Assembly: GCA_018806985.1 (NCBI GenBank)
Contig: JADANN010000018.1
Coordinates: forward strand, 1,520,501 to 1,584,500
DNA: 64,000 bases
Reading direction: 5' to 3'
Source of the DNA: Angiostrongylus vasorum
Lineage: Eukaryota; Nematoda; Chromadorea; Rhabditida; Metastrongylidae
The position numbers and the translations under genes are program-made. The notes beneath the pieces are model-generated. The model had not been told where the DNA came from and did no database searches. It was given only the letters and a program-made list of their open reading frames with translations. This document shows positions 24,000 through 34,107 of this stretch, piece after piece (position 1 is the stretch's first letter; each line of letters begins with the position of its first letter).

Positions 24000-25255
24000 G
24001 CACTTTAGAGTGGCGGGCACCACTAACCACCTGACTATAAGCGCTCTTACTGACACGTGTGTCTTCTGTAATCCGTTTAATCGTACTTTGACTCCCTATT
24101 TGTTCTTCTCACGCAACCAGGCTGCGCAGTGCACTCTGCTCAGAAGAAAAGCAGTGGGCTACAACATATGTATTGGTACTAGACGCTTACTTGGTGCTGC
24201 TTTTGCTGAGATAGTACCCAGGAGTACCCTTGGGCTTTGTTTTAAGCACTTCGTATATTTCTAGGAGGCTTAAAAACTATGCGTACATCGCGAAATCGTC
24301 ATCTCCTTCACTCAAACATTTTCGCAATTAGCACTCACGGTTCCTGTGCGGAACAGTCTACGCTGTCTTAATCTTAGTCCCCTAAGTTACACACTGTGGG
24401 TTCTGAAATTGTATAACACAAGTGCACTTTAAGGACAACCTTTCACAGAGAAGGCAAGGCGCCTTAGTTTTTCAGAACCACGCGTTATTGATTACAAAGT
24501 TCAAAAGTAACTTGAAAAGCAGAATGAGGCGGTAAGGTCGACAGCATGAAGGGTTTTCGAAAGAAAGCTAGCCACAAGGTCATATTGGTTCCATTGTTGA
24601 CATTATAGTGAGGTAAACTATTGGTGTCTTGAGTCCATTTGTTAGATTTCTATGGCGGATGATCAGAAGAATCTGTACTCTTTAGAGAACCAGTTCATAG
24701 TGACTGATCACAGTCGCATTTATGGCAGCATGGAATGACATATGTTTCCACATTCATTACCTCTTACCTATTTCATGGTCTGTTCTGGCAAACATGTATG
24801 AGTTCGCTTGAATTTCAGAGTTTGGAGACCGGTCCTCGAAGCTCAAGGGATGGCCGCTAAGAATCGTTTAGCAACGATTATGGCGTCTAACAACCTTTTG
24901 GTGAACATTCTGAACAATGGACAACACCATTATCGAACCGTTAACGGAATTTCCTTTTTGATAACACAAATTTACACTACTGCACTTTTTTTTTGGCCTG
25001 CAGAAACGTGAGCTAAGATAGATGGACATCGACGAATTCGTTCGGCGTTATTTCCATTCACCTAACATTAGAGTATTTTCTTTGGAAATCATCCTTCCCT
25101 ATTCGGATCTTGTAATTTTCTTCATCATTATTCAGTAAAAGCATTGAAGCTAGCCCAATATTAAGCCAATAGATGGTGATGTAATCTTTTTATTCCTCTT
25201 TAATCTTCTAATTAATTTTCTCGCAGTGTGCTGTTCGTAACAGTTGCCATAACTT
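24000..25255. other. Intergenic, nothing recognised
   Basis: No element ends or coding signal were seen in this AT-rich stretch between a SINE-A and an RTE. Confidence 0.4.
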
Positions 25256-25257
25256 GA

Positions 25258-26240
25258 CTAGGACGGCCCCTCCCTACTGGTAGTGCCGAAGCACGATTTC
25301 CATTCGTTTCTTCCTCGCGCAGTCATCGTCTATGGTGGTGGTCTTCTTCGAACATGGTGACGTGCGCGAGGCCCATTCCGTGTCCGTGAATTCCTTCCCA
25401 TATTCGAATGTGGATGGTTAACGTCAACCGTGAACACGTCCACCCATCGTTTGGGTGCTTGTCTAAAAAAATGTCTGAATTATCTTCGTGTCCACTCCAC
25501 TGTTCTTTTCATCCATCTGTTATCTGTTCTCCTTACTATGTTATCAGGCTATCTGTGTCTAGTTATCGATGTTCTCCTGGCTCAGGAAGATGGGGTAGAT
25601 TCTGAAGATCTCAGCGACGCATTCCAGCTAAACTTCGTGTATGCCGGTTATATTTTAGAAAAAATTGTTCAAGTGCTTTGTGGGTGGTGCGCAGAATTCT
25701 TGACGTGGTTGAAGCATCAACCCACGTTTTTGCTGCATAACAGAGCCCTTGGACGACTGTTGAACCAAACACGTGAGCGCGGAGTTTTGGGTCCATTAGT
25801 TGGCCGGTGGAGGCTCGAATGCAGCTCGTGCTGCTCTCCTACTTCTGTCTAATTCCTCATTCATGTTCGTTGAACGTCTAAAATACAGGTGCGTGGGTGG
25901 TCTGTCGAAAGAGAACCACCCAATTTGATCAGTTAGCCTTTGTCACCATAGGTTCTTTTTGAACTGGGTCGCCTAACCTATACGCAGTCCAGTGTTTTTT
26001 CCCGTTTTATTGATTTCATTGAGCATTGTGTCTGCCTAATTTGTGCTTCCTGAAAAGTTGATGACGTCGTTGGCGAAATGAATATTTGATAGTTTCCCTC
26101 AATACGTATGCCTTTGTTTTCCCAAATGAGTGACTTCATTACCCAGCTGTGAACAGCTTTGGTGAGATGGTGTCACCTCGTCGAACCCCTTTTGCTATGG
26201 GACTAGTGAAGAGTCGATGGAAAAAGTTACCATGGAAAAA
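25258..26240 (-). mobile_element. RTE-type LINE, 5'-truncated
   Basis: Reverse frames show VRRGDTISPKLFTA (RT) and GLCYAAKTWVDASTT with LAGMRR, typical of the RTE C-terminal half. It has many stops and lacks the endonuclease and early RT. Confidence 0.8.
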
Positions 26241-26485
26241 TAAAATGTAATTTATCGAATCCTGATCAAGAAATAAGAATGCATGAAATCCCAGCACGTG
26301 TTTTTTATGTTTTTTTTTGTTGTACTCGCGTTTTAGTGAGTCCAAATGTGCTTTCCTAATTATTCAGTCTTCTTTTATTGTAACTGCACTGTTTTACGCT
26401 AAAAATGGAAGTGAATGTCTTCACGTTGTTTTGTGTGCTACATGAAAATCGTTGTTCTTTCGTTTTTTCTCGCAAGTAGCTGTTA

Positions 26486-26760
26486 AAAAAATCTCACGGC
26501 GTTGATCAATCCCCTGAGGGATGCGCCATGCATTCGACTTCACTAAGCATCGTTTGGAGATGATTGAGTGCATATCTAGGCTTTGTAATGACTCGAAGTG
26601 GCCTATCGATGTATCGAGCTTGTGCTGCTATCGTCCTAGGCAAGTCTGGTACCAATTTGCCGACCCCGGAGGGATGGAAAGCTTGGTGGGCCATGGTCGC
26701 TGAGATCGATTCCACGTGTGTGTTGCAGGGCGCCTCCGACCACTGCGCTACATGCGCCCC
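26486..26760 (-). mobile_element. SINE-A copy with 9-bp duplication
   Basis: TAGCTGTTA flanks the copy at 26477-26485 and 26761-26769. The tail is short. Confidence 0.8.
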
Positions 26761-26914
26761 TAGCTGTTATCCTTCATTATGTTGGCACTGAGATTGAGAA
26801 ATTCTATTCTGTGCAAAGCTGTGCTCATCGGGATTATGGCGTAATAACGATAAAAGATAAAGCGTTTGGATTAATCCTTAAAGAGTACGCCTTGAATTCT
26901 ATTCAATTTGTAGC

Positions 26915-27000
26915 ATAGTGAAGGCGATTGAATGCATTTGTGCCCTGTAGAACGATTTCCATTGGTCTACCGATATATCAAGTTGGTGCACCTCTAAGCC
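26915..27000 (-). repeat. SINE-A fragment
   Basis: Retains GATTGAATGCATTTGTG and GTCTACCGATATATC landmarks only. Confidence 0.45.
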
Positions 27001-27019
27001 TTTCGGCACTGGCGCACAT

Positions 27020-28960
27020 CTACAACACGCTATGGACGGTATATGCTATATCGGTCGTTCATATCATTTACATCTCTTTCTTGACTAAGCCCTCTGTAAT
27101 TCGCCAAGTTCATTTTATCGACTTTTTTAAAGTCCTTTCACATCTGACACATTTTGTGCTCTTGAAAAATACCAATATCACATGCTCAAGAACAAATTCA
27201 ATATTGACTCACACTCTTGCGAAGTGGAGTCCCGCCACATAGGACTGGCCGTCATCACGTGAAGGCGCCGTGAACAAGTGTTGAGACCTTCTGAACTTCC
27301 TGTTTTCCCGACTCACTGCGCCACAGTCCGTGACAAATACGAGGTGCCCCCGGGCCCGTCACAGCGAAAAACGATCCGACACCTCGCCATCCGTGAAACG
27401 ACCGCCGAATTAAGCATTTCAGTCTACTTCTGAAATTAGGCAGTGTCTTGCCATCACAAGCGCTTTCTATGGAGACCGCATTCTTCATTCCTTAAGGGTA
27501 TTTACATGCTTCTAATGTTTTTTCCCCCATTCACACAATATAGGACAACAAAAATAAGCACACTCCATATGGATAAATAGGGAATACGCAGCCTCGCTTC
27601 GAGTGATAATTACACGCAAAAAAATTTAATTCAAAGAGGGAAGGCGCTTATCTTATGTGAACCATTTCAGGCAAGTCAATTTGGACTTAGTCCTTTTTTT
27701 ACACGTTTGGTTGAACGCGTAGGTTTTTCTCACCAGATCCCCTACCTTTCAGGCACCTCACTGTTTCATGACTACTTTGCATGGCGAAAGGAATTTCACA
27801 GTTGTATTACAATGTGATGGAAAGGAATTCTCCGAAAAAGTCATCATTGTTCTCTTGTGATAAGACGAAGGGAATTTCATCGTTATTTCGTCATAGTCCC
27901 ACCACTTGTTCGTGAAATGCGTGACTTAATTTCCGGCGCAACAAAAAAACTGCGCGCCAGCGTCAGAGTCGTCGGTGATGGGTGGTGAAAACGCAGTTGT
28001 TTCAAACTACTTTATTGCTTAGCTGCATGCTGACGCCACAATTTGGACACATTCTGGAGATGTGACTCGTATATGACTCTCACATTGCCGGAACTGGTTT
28101 AAGCGTCCAACTTTAGGCAAACTCCAGAAATTCGGTATATGGTTCATAGTGAACTTTATTAGTTGGAAAAAAGCTCAGAGCTCAAATCTTCTTGTTCAAC
28201 CGTTTGAAATTCTGATTTTCTGAAGTCGCGGTATAGAATTTTCTATTTCCTCGTGAAGGTTCGTGCTTCGAATACGGGAGCAAGACGAATGGAATTTCAT
28301 GGGAATTTTCGGACGCAATGATATTCCTCCTTTCAGTGATGCTGTAAAGAGCTGCTAACCCTCTAAATCTTGGAAATTTGAGTTTCGTTGGTGGTGTTTC
28401 TGAAAACTTTAGTTTTGGACAGGCTGACGGATAAAATAGCATTTTTGAAAGGTTCTACATACACTTATGCCGAGAGAGCAAAGTTTCTTCAACTATCCTA
28501 TGAAATTTCCAAAGTCCTAAAGTGCTCTAATTATTGAGGGATTATCAACGGCTTTCGAAAAAACCTCGCTTCGTCGTAAATCTATTGAATCGGATACTAC
28601 GAAGAATCGTGCGGACTCCAGCATGGTGTCCATTTGACTAGTGGTTTCCTGGTTTCACAGAGCTTTCTTTGGTTAGAGTACAATTTTGTGGCTTTTCTAG
28701 GTGGTTGCCTTATCGCAACTAATAAAGATGGTGTTGCTTGGATAACAGTGATTCCTTAATCCACTCAGTGGTGATCGAAAAGGTGGTATTGTCGTGAATG
28801 CATTAGAAATAGTACTTGTGGTGGTTGTTCTCAGCCTTTTTTTCACTTTTCCTGAGTTTAAATAATGATAATGGACTCTGCCAAGCCAAGCTTTATTGAT
28901 CTTCTTTGTGAGAATCACTTTTTTTTTCCGAAGGCAGATTGGTGTAGACAACAATTAAAA
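27020..28960. other. Intergenic, possibly an old unknown repeat
   Basis: The words GGAATTTCATGG-like (27868, 28291) and GGAATTTCACAG (27789) recur, and a GC-rich patch lies at 27245-27480. No transposase or termini were found. Confidence 0.35.
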
Positions 28961-28962
28961 CA

Positions 28963-29640
28963 AGTTAAGGGGGATATTTCGCAGCGAGCTTTGAGGTTTT
29001 GTGATGAACAGCCGCACTCGTGTTGATACTCCCCTTTTTAAATACAGAATGGGCCTGTGCAACGATTTGTGGGAAAGGTTCCATAAGGTGATTATTGGAA
29101 GGTTCAAGTCCGGTGATCGAAGCAGTTTTTTGGTAATGTTGAACGCTGTTGACTAAAGTTACATATTGCTCGAATATACCTCGTTTAAACCTCCATAACT
29201 CTATCACTTCCTCACGACGAGAGCTAACACCTGCAATTTTTCGTTCCAAGTTTCATTATTTGCAGAAATGTATCATTTAGATCCGTTTATTTCGCAAATT
29301 TCAAATACTTCATCTTCTCCTGTTAAAAAATCAGGTTTTTGGTCACAGTCATCGAAGAAGCGGAGCAGATGCTTCTAGTGTGCATAAGCTTTCCCATTCT
29401 TTTTTGAAGGAGTAGTCGGCATACGCAAGAAAAAAGTATGGAGCTACCACTTGTCGCATGACCCTGTTGACTCCTTCCGTTTTGTCCTCTTCATTTGATG
29501 CATTCGTCTTGAATTCGACAAAAAACCCATGTGGCGGTGAACCACATTAGAATTCTATGCAGGACTTTTTTCAATGGTGGAAGCCCTCATTGATGGAACT
29601 CGCCGGAGTCACGGGCACCGCAGTAATCAAGATGTCTCAT
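28963..29640 (-). pseudogene. Decayed coding sequence, unknown family
   Basis: Reading right to left, one frame gives a protein-like text (ITAVPVTPASSINEGFHH, later FFVEFKTNASNEEDKTEG and RQVVAPYFFLAYADYSFKK) with two in-frame stops. It shifts frame near 29370 to DDCDQKPDFLTGEDEVFE, and again near 29245 to SSRREEVIELWRFKRG, ending near 28963. Composition is coding-like in each part. The pattern of stops and shifts suggests a dead gene or transposon ORF. I do not recognise the family. Confidence 0.3.
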
Positions 29641-29813
29641 TCCACTTATGGATGAGTGCAAGACTGGTATATCTTGTTTCGGAAAGGACTGGAAGAACTT
29701 ACAAACTTTCTCACAATGTATACTTTGATCAACTCATATCCTAACAAAATTGTTCAGTGTGATAAGATGTTTTCTTTTAACTGTACATTACGAGCAGTAA
29801 CTATTCGTTCAGG

Positions 29814-30090
29814 GAGCGTGTGGCGCAGTGGTCGAAGGCGCCACTGCGACACACACGTGGAATCCCATGGCCCACCAAGCCTTCCATCCCTCCGCGGTCG
29901 GCAAATCGGTACCAGACTTGTCTGGGAGGATAGCAGCACTGACTCGATACATCGATAGGCCACCGCGAGTCATTGTAAAGGCCAGATATGCATTTAATCA
30001 CTTCCAAACGATGCTTAATGATGTCGAATCACAGCGCATCCCTCAGGGATTGATCAACGCCGAAAGCTTTATCCATTTTTTTATCCTTTA
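29814..30090 (+). mobile_element. SINE-A copy
   Basis: AGCGTGTGGCGCAGTGGTCG head and TTTATCCTTTAAC tail. TAACTATT occurs on both sides, a likely short target-site duplication. Confidence 0.8.
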
Positions 30091-30940
30091 ACTATTGATT
30101 AACGCCTGCAATGAGCGTTAAATGTAATGGTAATATTTAATATAGTAAGGGCTCTTCTAAAATAAGGCAGTTGCCTTAACATACGTTGTCTTATTATGTC
30201 CCACTCAAAAGCCATCATTTCCTCGAAGATTGCATTTTTTCAGTGAGAAGTACAACATGTTTTTTTACTTAGAAGGTCTTCGTAGCAACGACCATATAGT
30301 TTAGAACCAGGCAATGTTTTATTCTATGTCTATTACAAAGCGCTCTATCCGTCGGTGTACTGAGGACGCGAGAACTACTGATGCAGGAACCACCAACATA
30401 GTGAATAAATCCTGATCACAAGGAGCCGAACCAGTCCCATCAGCAAGTGTCGGCAACCGCCTTTGGTGAGGACATGCGAGGTACTGTCTCGGCTGGGTAA
30501 TAGCGCTCTCCTCACGGTGGTTAGTAGCCTAGTCCTGACTCATAGGTGTTCCAGTGTGTCCATTTGCGATGAAAATCATGGTGTTCTTTTTTTCCAGCAT
30601 CGTCACCCAAGCTGAAAAACTGTCCCCAGCTAAGTATAAAAGTTTGCTACAGAAAAGTCTAGCAAGCTACTGGTAACTTCTTGGCGAAGATAGGAAAGAA
30701 TAGGCACCATGCCAATTTTTTTTCTAACGAGTGGAAGCCACCAAACGGCCCTGTTACGAGTTTATTCGTGCCAACCGGAGTTATCCGAGTGATTAGCTGG
30801 ATCACATTGCATCATAGTTCGTATTGACTATCATTATTGTCATGCATATACAATAAGACTTTTATGACCTATTGACGAATTCGATGAGAGCTTGAATTAG
30901 CTTCATTTGAGAAGTCTAGCTTTGATAGGTGATGGATGCT
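30091..30940. other. Intergenic with a GC-richer patch
   Basis: About 30355-30550 (including GGAGCCGAACCAGTCCCATC) is GC-richer and resembles untranslated repeat sequence. An acceptor-like TTTTTTTCCAG lies at 30590. No gene model. Confidence 0.35.
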
Positions 30941-30942
30941 GG

Positions 30943-31110
30943 ATGAAGCTCTCGGCGTTGATCAGTCGCTGAGAGATGCGCCATACATTCGATTTCCTTA
31001 AGCATTGTTAGAGGTGCATGAATGCTTATCTGGACTATATAATGATTAGGGATGGCATACCAAGTATTAGGTCTGTGTTTTCTTTCTCCCAGCAGAAATG
31101 GTACCAATTT
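30943..31110 (-). mobile_element. SINE-A copy, truncated at its 5' end
   Basis: Left end GAAGCTCTCGGCGTTGATC; the tRNA-like head is missing and retroelement sequence with a different tail follows at 31115. Confidence 0.65.
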
Positions 31111-31114
31111 GCAA

Positions 31115-31175
31115 GATTTACTGGCGGCCGCTCGAGTCACTCGACGATCAACGGGACTACAGGTGATACAGGTGA
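31115..31175 (+). repeat. RTE second-family tail
   Basis: GACTACAGGTGATACAGGTG plus a further unit, matching the tail of the element at 39640. A second tail lies at 32092-32145. Confidence 0.5.
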
Positions 31176-31189
31176 CAGGTGACACTGAC

Positions 31190-31880
31190 CCCCCACCCAA
31201 TACCCTACGCCATCAGTTAGTTCGCAACCGTCTCCACGATCGTTCGTGCAGCTTAGAAAACTGTATGATCTCTCCTAACGGGAGAGACGGGGATTGCATG
31301 AGTTCAGGTATAATATACTTGATCTCATGTAACGTATGCGGTGAAGAATACATTGGGGAAACGGGTAGACCACTTTGTGACTGCATAAAAGAGCGTCTAG
31401 ATGGGAAAGTTAAAATTCGTCAAAGCACTCTTCTAGGTACACATAGGGCACAAAAGCACAATGGCGATGATTTTGAAGTGATTGTGCGGATCCTAGCGCA
31501 GCAATCGAAAACATCAACGCGCAAGATCTTGAGGTGTTTTGGATAAATTTCAAAAATCCAAAGATGAACCGGAAAGACGAATGCCTCACTGTCACATGTG
31601 ACCTGGCGCCCAGGTTCAAAATGATTTCTTGACATATGGGTGGGTCTCACTCGTCCTCCCACGTGGACAACACGTGGGCCAGTCCCCACTCGTAACAGCA
31701 CGGGGAGTAGCTTTCCTGATCAATATGGCGTCTATTTAAAAAGTCTGATCTTCAATAATACGTTAGCCTTTTTTTCCACCGAGTAATTAAAGTGTTCTTG
31801 TGTGAAATAAGTCTAGGCTCTGAGAAAAGCGAAATCGCCGAAACGTCGGACATCGACAAACAACACCAACAACAACGACA
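31190..31880 (+). mobile_element. Penelope-like element, GIY-YIG and terminal part
   Basis: The frame 31190-31546 reads [31 protein letters not shown] and HRAQKHNGDDFEV, the endonuclease region. It closes early near 31546 by a frame loss; related text continues to about 31640. A ribozyme-like core lies at 31820-31847 and AAC-rich repeats follow. Confidence 0.8.
31820..31847 (+). ncRNA. Hammerhead-ribozyme-like core (PLE 31190)
   Basis: CTGAGAA, hairpin with GCGAAATCGC, then GAAACGTC. Confidence 0.5.
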
Positions 31881-32091
31881 ACGATAACGAAGACCTATCC
31901 CAACTTCGCAATGGCTCAACAAGTTCAGTTTAGAAGATCATATTAATAAATATATCAACTATCTATGCCGAGGTTTATAGAAAGTCGGTCTTTTGAGTTA
32001 TAATAGAAGACTACTAACTTGTCGCTGCTGATCTGCAGAACCCACAGGGCTACTTTTGCACGCGACAGAGAAAAAAGGAGGACTTACCAGC

Positions 32092-32145
32092 GCCTGCTCG
32101 ATTCACTTGACGGTCAACGGGACGACAGGTGATACAGGTGATAGA
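32092..32145 (+). repeat. RTE second-family tail
   Basis: GACGACAGGTGATACAGGTG preceded by the CTTGACGGTCAACGG found upstream of the tail in the other copies. Confidence 0.5.
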
Positions 32146-32149
32146 TTTT

Positions 32150-33035
32150 TGCAAACTTGTGAAGTCTTGTACGACGGCTATAACGTCAGTGGTATTTGCG
32201 TTGCTTACGTCATGACCATCACGAACGTTAGGTTCTTTGCGACCAGTTGTTTTGTCCATGAATTCCGTTGAGTGATCATGATCATTCACGATTGTAAGTG
32301 ACCAGACTCGGTACCGGTGGAATTTCAAGAGTGACGAGGAACTATGTCCGAATTCAGGACTAAGACACAGAGTTCACGATCTGAACGGATTTCGCCCCCA
32401 ACAAGTACGAATTGTCCGCAATGGCTGGCCGAACGACTGAGTGGACGAGTTAACCGCTCATCGTCGCGCGCGCTGCGGCTGCGATTGCGGCCCGCACATC
32501 TGGGACGCCGCCTGACCGCTTGCCGCTCGTCCGCCACATTGCAGTTGACCGCTGCCACGCCGACCCCCAAACGTAGTTACTGGTTACTTCCCGCTCTTCC
32601 GGAAAAGCAGCTTTGTTTTTGCAGATCACGTGAGGTTTTCAGGCATATTCCTCGTTGTACGTTCTAGTGATTAATGGAAGACTTTTTGTGTGCCTCACCG
32701 TGGAGTTCGGGTGATTTAGCACACGTTTTCGTAAATGTGTAAAGTTTTGTAAATTTTTTCTTTCATATGTTTTATGTTCCTCACATTTTAGTGCTATTAC
32801 CATATAAATTTACTGGTGTGTAGCAAGTGTCACCGAGTTGGGTTAACTCTTTACGATGTGCCTTGTTCGAGATTGGATTTCTGAGGTGTCCGTGGTCTGA
32901 TGTTTGTTTGTGAAGCTCACTAGAGTGCGTCATAGCAGTTCAAAAGGCCGATTTTCTGTAAAGCTCGTCATAAATGGTGAATCTATTTTTTTTATACGTT
33001 CTTATCAACTTATGTTGTTGAGCTGATGCGAGGTT
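32150..33035. other. Intergenic with a GC-rich island
   Basis: Bases 32430-32580 are strongly GC-rich (GCGCGCGCTGCGGCTGCG). Frames are open on both strands. It may be a first exon or promoter of an unseen gene. Confidence 0.35.
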
Positions 33036-33039
33036 GGTA

Positions 33040-33164
33040 TAGTTTTTCTTGTCGTCGTCGTTGTTATTGTTGTTGCCCTTGTCGTTGTCGTCTTTGTTGT
33101 TGTTATTGTCGTTGTTGTTGCCTGTTGTTGTTGTTATTGTTGTTGTTGTTGTCGTTGTTGTTGC

Positions 33165-33203
<39 letters not shown>

Positions 33204-33290
33204 TGTTGTTGTTGTTGTTGTTGTTGTTGTTATTGGTGTTGTTGTTGGTCGATGGCTGACCTTCCCGCGATTTTACCTTTCTCAGGGCAG
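33040..33290 (-). mobile_element. Penelope-like terminal repeat with expanded (GTT)n
   Basis: Bases 33257-33285 are a decayed match to the ribozyme-like core of 3538-3566, and the adjacent AAC-rich tract (GTT on the + strand) has expanded. The same core-then-AAC order occurs at 31820-31880. Confidence 0.6.
33049..33243 (+). repeat. (GTT)n microsatellite
   Basis: Almost pure GTT runs with GTC and ATT interruptions, attached to a PLE end. Confidence 0.95.
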
Positions 33291-33412
33291 TGCCGTTACA
33301 AGCGTATCATAACAATTTAACAATTACGAATTTATTTGTACCTATTTGCGCCTTAAAATTATCTCTCTATCTTTTACTTTCTTTTTATCTCGTGGCTAAC
33401 ATTTTTTTATTT

Positions 33413-33575
33413 ACCGCCTCTTGTTGTTTAGCAGGAGGGTACTCTGTGAAAAACAACCTCATTGATGCTGACATACTCGCAAAACCTGGCCCTCAGGCCT
33501 GGTTCGAACCCGCGATTATCCTTTCCGGGGGCTCATATCTTGCCCACTGTGCCACTGAGGTCCTGGCTTTGCCTT
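33413..33575 (-). mobile_element. SINE-B-related copy, best tRNA-like head
   Basis: On the minus strand CAGTGGCACAGTGGGC (A box) and GCGGGTTCGAACCAGG (B box) are spaced as in a tRNA. Confidence 0.75.
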
Positions 33576-34055
33576 TCTTTTAACACGTTTTTTTTCTATT
33601 TTATTTCCCAAATACAATCAATGTGGTTATCATTCTTGTGCCTGATTTTTCTTTGAGGTGCCCTTCAGTAATACTTCATTCTATAGGCTTTCATTCTTTT
33701 TAGTGTTAATTGATGACTTCAGAGGTGTTGAGATCATGTGTTGCTGGCAAATGTATTATTTGTCTTCTTAGGAGTAGATAGGTGATTTAAAAGTAACGTT
33801 TCTTGCTTCAGGTATTATAAGATATCGAGAATCTTTCACTCTCACTTTCGCTCTCTTTCTGACAAGGTCCAGGTTTTTCTACAAGACTTGGTAGCGCTTG
33901 TTGTTGAACTCCTGCTTTTTCTTTTGAAAAGTAGTGGTTCTACTTTTTTGATCGGCTTTATTTCTTTTCTGCTTGTCGTTTTCTTCTTGATTGCTGTGAC
34001 TTACACATTAAGACGACGCTTTCTATGATCAACATGCAGTTTGTTCCTAAAAGAA

Positions 34056-34107
34056 ACTGCAATTTTTAGACGGTTTTCATGTGGAGCGTTTGCCACATTA
34101 AGTGACG
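34056..34107 (+). promoter_or_regulatory. Possible trans-splice acceptor and short 5' UTR of the F-box gene
   Basis: The sequence AATTTTTAG ends at 34069, 38 bases before the chosen ATG. It fits the nematode acceptor consensus and has no matching upstream exon that I can see. Spliced-leader addition here is inferred. Confidence 0.4.

Noticed and set aside
33026..33312. Poly-Cys/Leu/Val ORFs
   Set aside because: Translations of the (GTT)n microsatellite.
33490..33560. tRNA gene
   Set aside because: A and B boxes are present, but no cloverleaf with acceptor stem is apparent and the block sits in a repeated SINE-B; likewise the other tRNA-like heads.
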